Shown here piece by piece: positions 56,868-60,478 of a stretch of DNA of 60,478 bases (position 1 is its first letter; every line of letters starts with the position of its first letter). Location of the stretch: contig NZ_MLAT01000010.1 of assembly GCF_002272795.1 (NCBI RefSeq), positions 1-60,478 of the forward strand, in the 5' to 3' direction. The notes under the pieces were generated by a model. That model was not told where the DNA came from. It ran no database searches and saw nothing but the letters and a program-made list of their open reading frames with translations. The translations under genes and the position numbers were made by a program. The DNA comes from Helicobacter sp. 13S00482-2 (GTDB taxonomy: Bacteria > Campylobacterota > Campylobacteria > Campylobacterales > Helicobacteraceae).

Positions 56868-57217
56868 AAAACAAAACCGTACTTTTTAAGTCAGATAAAA
56901 TAGGTGAGGGTGATTTGGGGAATATTGTCTCAAATGGTTTTATAGCAGCTATCACGAAGATGCCTAAAGAAATTTTACCAAAAAGGATTGTCTTTCTCAA
57001 TCGTGGCGTATTGCTAAGTACCGAAAACACACTTATAAAAAACACCGATATTATAACTTCTTTGAAAACTTTAGAGAATCTTGGTGTGGAGATTCTTTCT
57101 TGCGAAACTTGCTTGGTTCATTTTGGCTTGAAAGATAAAATTCTTGTCGGAAAAATTAGTAATGCCATTGATGTGATGAATGACTTACTGAGCAATGAAG
57201 GAACAATTTCATTATGA
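56864..57217 (+). CDS. yedF: YedF-type DsrE-like protein lacking the TusA domain
   Basis: YedF proteins of selenium metabolism normally have an N-terminal TusA-like sulphur-carrier domain and a C-terminal DsrE-like domain. The sequence shows only the second: VLFKSDKIGEGDLGNIV at the start, RIVFLNRGVLLSTE, then VEILSCETCLVHFGLKDKIL with the conserved Cys pair (CETC) and VGKISNAIDVMNDLL. 117 residues, so the CPxP-type TusA motif is missing. A position immediately before selD, with a 4-base overlap, fits selenium delivery to SelD, which is inference. Confidence 0.8.
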   Translation: MKNKTVLFKSDKIGEGDLGNIVSNGFIAAITKMPKEILPKRIVFLNRGVLLSTENTLIKNTDIITSLKTLENLGVEILSCETCLVHFGLKDKILVGKISNAIDVMNDLLSNEGTISL

Positions 57218-58239
57218 ATAATAAAAGACTCACAAAATTTGTCCATTGTGCAGGTTGAGCTGCTAAAGTAGGTCTGGAAGATCTCAAACAAATCACAGCT
57301 AATCTCAAGCAACCTGATTACAAAAATCTTTTAGTTGATTTCAAAGACAATGATGACTGCGGTATTTTTCTTTTAGATGAGAATACCCTTTTGGTTCAAA
57401 GTGTGGATTTTATCACACCCGTAGTGGATGATCCATATATATATGGACGCATCGCTGCAGCAAATTCTCTCAGTGATATATTTGCCAAAGGAGCTAAAGC
57501 TATCAGTGCCATGAGTGTTTTAATGTGGGATAAAGAGCATCTAGATATTGAAGATGTGAATGCAATTTTGCAAGGTTCTTTAGATGCACTCATAGAATCT
57601 GAATGTGCGCTATTAGGAGGGCATAGCGTTAATGATACCGAACAAAAATACGGTTTATCTGTGAGTGGCATCATCAAAGATAAAATTTTTTGGCGTAACA
57701 ACACTGCTAAAGTAGGTGATGTGATTATTTTGACCAAGCCCATTGGGAGTGGGATACTTACAACAGCATTTAAAAATGATGAGTTGCTATTTGATATAAA
57801 TCTTGATGTGGTGCATTCTATGTCTGCCTTGAATCTAAAATCCTCACTTTGTGCAAAAAAATATCCTATCAGTGCATGTACGGATGTCACAGGATATGGT
57901 CTTATAGGACATTTATATGAGATGATTAACGCTGATATTTCTATTTGTTTATATTATGATGAAATTCCATTTTTTGAAAATGCTTTGGCACTTGCTAATA
58001 AAGGAGTCATTCCAGGAGGAAGCTATCAAAATAAAAAAGCCTTAGAATGCAAGGTAAAAAATACAACTAACTATAATGATATTATCTGTTATGATGCACA
58101 AACCTCAGGAGGTCTTCTTCTAGCTATCAATGAAAAAGATGCTCAAAAACTTCTTTTCGAACTTCAAAGTGAAGGAATAAGTGCAAATATCATTGCACAA
58201 GTTAGTGCAAAAAGCGAGTATGATATTTATTTGAAATAA
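57214..58239 (+). CDS. selD: Selenide, water dikinase SelD, a selenoprotein
   Basis: Makes selenophosphate from selenide and ATP, the donor for selenocysteine and selenouridine. The reading frame starts at ATG 57214 (ATGA overlap with yedF) and contains an in-frame TGA (57256-57258, residue 15) within HCAG-Sec-AAKVG, exactly the position of the catalytic Cys/Sec of the family (GCGCK in E. coli). Downstream motifs are DFKDNDDCGIF, QSVDFITPVVDDPYIYGRIA, ANSLSDIFAKGAKAI, GGHSVNDTEQKYGLSVSG, CTDVTGYGLIGHL and DAQTSGGLLLAI, all correctly ordered. 341 codons before the stop. Implied selA, selB and tRNA-Sec must be outside the window. If TGA were a true stop, translation would begin late and lose the active site. 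Confidence 0.93.
57256..57258 (+). other. In-frame UGA selenocysteine codon of selD
   Basis: Codon 15 of selD. The frame is open on both sides, and the residue context is that of the SelD catalytic position. Confidence 0.9.
57270..57284 (+). promoter_or_regulatory. Predicted bacterial SECIS hairpin of selD
   Basis: AGGTCT (57270-57275) pairs with AGATCT (57279-57284) around a GGA loop, one G-U pair included. The stem begins 12 bases after the UGA, like the 11-base spacer in E. coli fdhF as I recall it. A possible outer helix pairs AGCTG (57258-57262) with CAGCT (57296-57300). Confidence 0.6.
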
Positions 58240-58271
58240 TCTTTGATTTTGTTCTGTTATTATGATTGGCC

Positions 58272-58297
58272 ATATTGACGACAATATAGATTTTTTA
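58272..58297 (+). terminator. Intrinsic terminator of selD
   Basis: ATATTG / CAATAT around ACGA, followed by AGATTTTTTAT, 32 bases after the selD stop. Confidence 0.6.
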
Positions 58298-58628
58298 TCT
58301 GATAGGGTTTAACATTGCAAAGCAAAATTGATTAGCCCTCTTTTGATTTAATGAAATTCAACAACAAATACCATATGACTCATTCCAAGTAAATGAAAGT
58401 AAATGAAAAAAACAGAGATTTCATTTACTTTTGAGTGAAATCAGAGGGGATTTGGAGTAAAATTGAGTTAAATTCAGCGAGATTTCTGGTGATGAATATA
58501 ATTATTTCACTTTATTCAACTATCTCTTTCTTAATACATCATTTTGTCTTCTTGAATCTCAAAATTCCCATTTTAAAGATGTTTATAAGACTGAAAAATT
58601 CATTTAACATTTTTCATTTGGAATGTAG

Positions 58629-58634
58629 TATAAT
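58629..58634 (+). promoter_or_regulatory. -10 box of the VacA-like gene
   Basis: TATAAT in GTAGTATAATCTC, 49 bases upstream of ATG 58684. Confidence 0.6.
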
Positions 58635-58683
58635 CTCGCCGAATTTTATGTATTGACAACAACTCAAATGACAAAGGCTTCCT

Positions 58684-60478
58684 ATGACAACAATGAATTT
58701 TTTACGTACCATACTGCACATCAGTGCCAAAAATACTGATGTAAGCGATAATTATTCTCTTGGAGAGGAGGGATCTAATCTTTTAAAAGCTCCCTCTTCA
58801 AAGTTTTATCATACTGAAGGGTTTGACAGTGCCAATAGATCTAAGAGCGAACGTTCTAGATTTTCTAGAGATTTCCCTTATCATTTTCAGAATAATAGTG
58901 CTGCTAGAGGACTTGATCGCTTTTCAACGCTTAGTTCTACTCAAACTGTTCTTGGTGGTGCTAAGGCCACAGAAGAGGTTCAAGGTGATGATGTTTCAAT
59001 ATTTAATAGCAATGCATTTGCACTCTCCATAGGTTCTGAATCTTCAGATATTTATCATTCTCAGATAATTCGCAATATCAAGGAGTTTGGACGTGATTTC
59101 TCCTTTGATGCTCAAGCTCATTTTAATGATAGGGGGGTTGAGGGTGATGGTTTTGAAAGATTTGATAATTCACCATCATCTCATCATCTTCAAACATCCA
59201 AATCTAAAAAAGCATTTTTTCCTTTATTTTCATTGGTTCTTTCTGCACTTTTGCTTCCCTTTAGTGCAGATATCGTACAGGCCATTGAACCCACACCCAT
59301 TGATCCAGTTCTTTTATCCAAAGATCACGGAAACCTCAATAGACCTGAAGTTTATAGTTCAGGAGATGCCAGATGTCTTTTAAGTGGAGATGAAGTTTGT
59401 GGTAGAGTCACTCAGAGTTTTGCGAAAATATTTGAGATCACTAAGGATCCAAGCAAATCTGATTTATATCATTTGAAATTTAATTATACTGATGACACAA
59501 GAAATCCTGATGGAACCGCTACACTTTATTTCAATAATGCAGCTGTGAGTTCTCAAGGTGAAGGAATTCAAGCAGGAAATGGACAGAATATTGATGCGTA
59601 TTTTAGAAATTCTGCCTATAAGGGAGATTTTAGTTTTTACTACGGTGGTTATGCCATCCCTACTTACTATACCTTTGATGGGAACTACAATGGGAATTCA
59701 GATCCTTCTCTTAAGGGTAAAGCCTTTGTAGGGAATATGAACATTGGTTCAAATGCTCCTGTTTTTACCTTTAAAAATGGTGCGGTGGCAGAGATTGGAT
59801 ATTTTAAAAATAAAGTGGGGAATCCAACTTGGTATTCTTATGGTCTTAATGTCAGAAGTGGTGCGAAGGTTCATATCAAAGACTTCAATGTCTCTGTGGC
59901 TACTGGCGTGGTGAATGTAGATGATCATGGGTATTTAAAGATCGACTCTTTTGGATACAATGGGGCTAATTTTATTGCTAGGGTTACCAATGGCTCCACA
60001 CTTGAATTCACTAAATTTCAAGAAAATGTTGATCTTCATGATCCCTATTTGTATTGGGGAGATCCTAATGCTGATGTTAAGAAAGAAATCTATGTGGATA
60101 ACTCTACGTTAAAAGGGGATTTTACTTTAACCAAGCCTGCTGAGACTTCAGGAAAACCTTATAATGCCGGTAACATGAACTTCCAAATCAAATTCTTCAA
60201 TAACGCTAAATTTGAAGGCAGATTGATCAACAACGCAGATTCTAAACTCAACACCACTGTAGGTGTTAGCATCTCTAATAGTACCTTGCCTAGCATTGAT
60301 TATAGCGAAACCGCAGCAACAGGTAACACCGCTCCTACCTTTAGTATTACAAATAATTCTGATGTTGGCTTTAAAAATGTTTTTAAAAATGCAGCTAACT
60401 TCAATGTAACAGATTCTAAATTAAGAGATATTAAAAACACTGTGGGTGGAGAGATGCATTTTAATACCAAAAATGCAA
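58684..60478 (+). CDS. VacA-family giant autotransporter, N-terminal 598 codons (partial)
   Basis: The frame is open from ATG 58684 (AAAGG 6 bases upstream) to the right edge. Residues 1-172 are hydrophilic and Ser/Phe/Asp-rich. KSKKAFFPLFSLVLSALLLP (from residue 173) is a typical signal sequence with cleavage expected after VQA (about residue 200). The mature part has short repeating strands with Asn/Gly/Phe (TATLYFNNAAV, DAYFRNSAYKGDFSFYYGG, APVFTFKNGAVAEI, NFQIKFFNNAKFEGRL, TFSITNNSDVGFKN), the beta-helix style of Helicobacter VacA-like passengers. The barrel lies outside the window. The long pre-signal extension is unusual (see findings). The role is probably adhesion or colonisation, and toxin activity cannot be inferred. 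Confidence 0.85.
   Translation, partial: MTTMNFLRTILHISAKNTDVSDNYSLGEEGSNLLKAPSSKFYHTEGFDSANRSKSERSRFSRDFPYHFQNNSAARGLDRFSTLSSTQTVLGGAKATEEVQGDDVSIFNSNAFALSIGSESSDIYHSQIIRNIKEFGRDFSFDAQAHFNDRGVEGDGFERFDNSPSSHHLQTSKSKKAFFPLFSLVLSALLLPFSADIVQAIEPTPIDPVLLSKDHGNLNRPEVYSSGDARCLLSGDEVCGRVTQSFAKIFEITKDPSKSDLYHLKFNYTDDTRNPDGTATLYFNNAAVSSQGEGIQAGNGQNIDAYFRNSAYKGDFSFYYGGYAIPTYYTFDGNYNGNSDPSLKGKAFVGNMNIGSNAPVFTFKNGAVAEIGYFKNKVGNPTWYSYGLNVRSGAKVHIKDFNVSVATGVVNVDDHGYLKIDSFGYNGANFIARVTNGSTLEFTKFQENVDLHDPYLYWGDPNADVKKEIYVDNSTLKGDFTLTKPAETSGKPYNAGNMNFQIKFFNNAKFEGRLINNADSKLNTTVGVSISNSTLPSIDYSETAATGNTAPTFSITNNSDVGFKNVFKNAANFNVTDSKLRDIKNTVGGEMHFNTKNA

Larger units (their letters stand above)
58240..58683. other. 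Intergenic region before the VacA-like gene
   Basis: 444 bases without a gene. It holds the selD terminator, a 13-bp inverted repeat (AAAGTAAATGAAA 58396-58408 / TTTCATTTACTTT 58419-58431) and the promoter of the VacA-like gene. A plus-strand frame at 58435-58656 lacks a ribosome binding site and family resemblance. Confidence 0.5.

Noticed and set aside
58396-58431. 13-bp inverted repeat as a terminator or attachment site
   Set aside because: No T run follows, no recombinase gene is near and no direct repeats flank it. It is recorded only as a feature of the gap.
58435-59383. 73-, 69- and 98-codon plus frames around the start of the VacA-like gene
   Set aside because: The latter two are out-of-frame shadows of the long open frame beginning at 58684. 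The first has no start signal.

Overview
The window is a low-GC segment of a Helicobacter chromosome that does not look like H. pylori itself. The assignment rests on blocks of gene order I recall from H. pylori (pyrB-lipoprotein-tlyA-ribF; tgt / TrkA-like-aroB-mscS-mtaB-ftsH-like-bioV; MBL hydrolase-moeB-motA-motB; flgL; rplU-rpmA-obg; fmt-birA-parA-parB-atp-exbBD-tolB-pal-cpoB-slyD; dxr-cdsA-mnmG-dapE), on two Hof-type outer-membrane proteins, on an HsrA orphan regulator and on a VacA-family giant protein. A selenocysteine-containing SelD, absent from H. pylori as far as I recall, argues for another species. I do not assign one.

Layout. 1-1000: a 5'-less fragment of a large Asn-rich/Gly-rich protein. 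1013-5572: Hof porin (minus), pyrB (minus), then a lipoprotein, tlyA and ribF. 5788-9022: MFS transporter, the 4.5S SRP RNA, a heavily decayed alpha/beta-hydrolase gene and a periplasmic alpha-carbonic anhydrase. 9052-17840: tgt (minus), then a tight operon ending in a protease-dead FtsH paralogue and BioV. 17841-20547: a 2.7-kb degenerate, AT-rich zone with gene fragments, two overlapping mini membrane ORFs and two poly-G tracts. 20548-23981 (minus): motB, motA and an operon of MBL hydrolase, E1-like enzyme and JAMM peptidase. 24141-25255: small ORF plus a NDUFAF7-type methyltransferase. 25272-26190: hsrA and, divergent from it, a structured RNA that fits the G-repeat-binding sRNA RepG. 26269-29374: flgL with a sigma-54 promoter, then a secreted protein. 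29447-35927: ridA, rplU-rpmA, a VirK/YbjX protein, obg, fmt, birA, parA, parB. 36025-46921: F1 and peripheral stalk of ATP synthase running straight into the Tol-Pal system and slyD. 47401-49858 (minus): a second Hof porin and a decayed third copy. 49859-58239: recR, dnaJ, dxr-cdsA, mnmG, dapE, a truncated-type YedF and selD with an in-frame UGA. 58684 to the right edge: the start of a VacA-like autotransporter.

How it fits together. Most of the window is core housekeeping: nucleotide and flavin synthesis, tRNA modification (tgt, mtaB, mnmG), isoprenoid and phospholipid precursors, lysine/diaminopimelate, chromosome partitioning, energy coupling, envelope integrity and motility. The accessory part consists of surface proteins (Hof paralogues, VacA-like protein, N-terminal fragment region) and of eroding sequence between them. 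The items most worth following are the RepG-like sRNA together with nearby poly-G tracts, the E1/JAMM/MBL operon, the UGA-containing selD with its predicted SECIS, the 172-residue pre-signal extension of the VacA-like protein, and the paired mini membrane ORFs.
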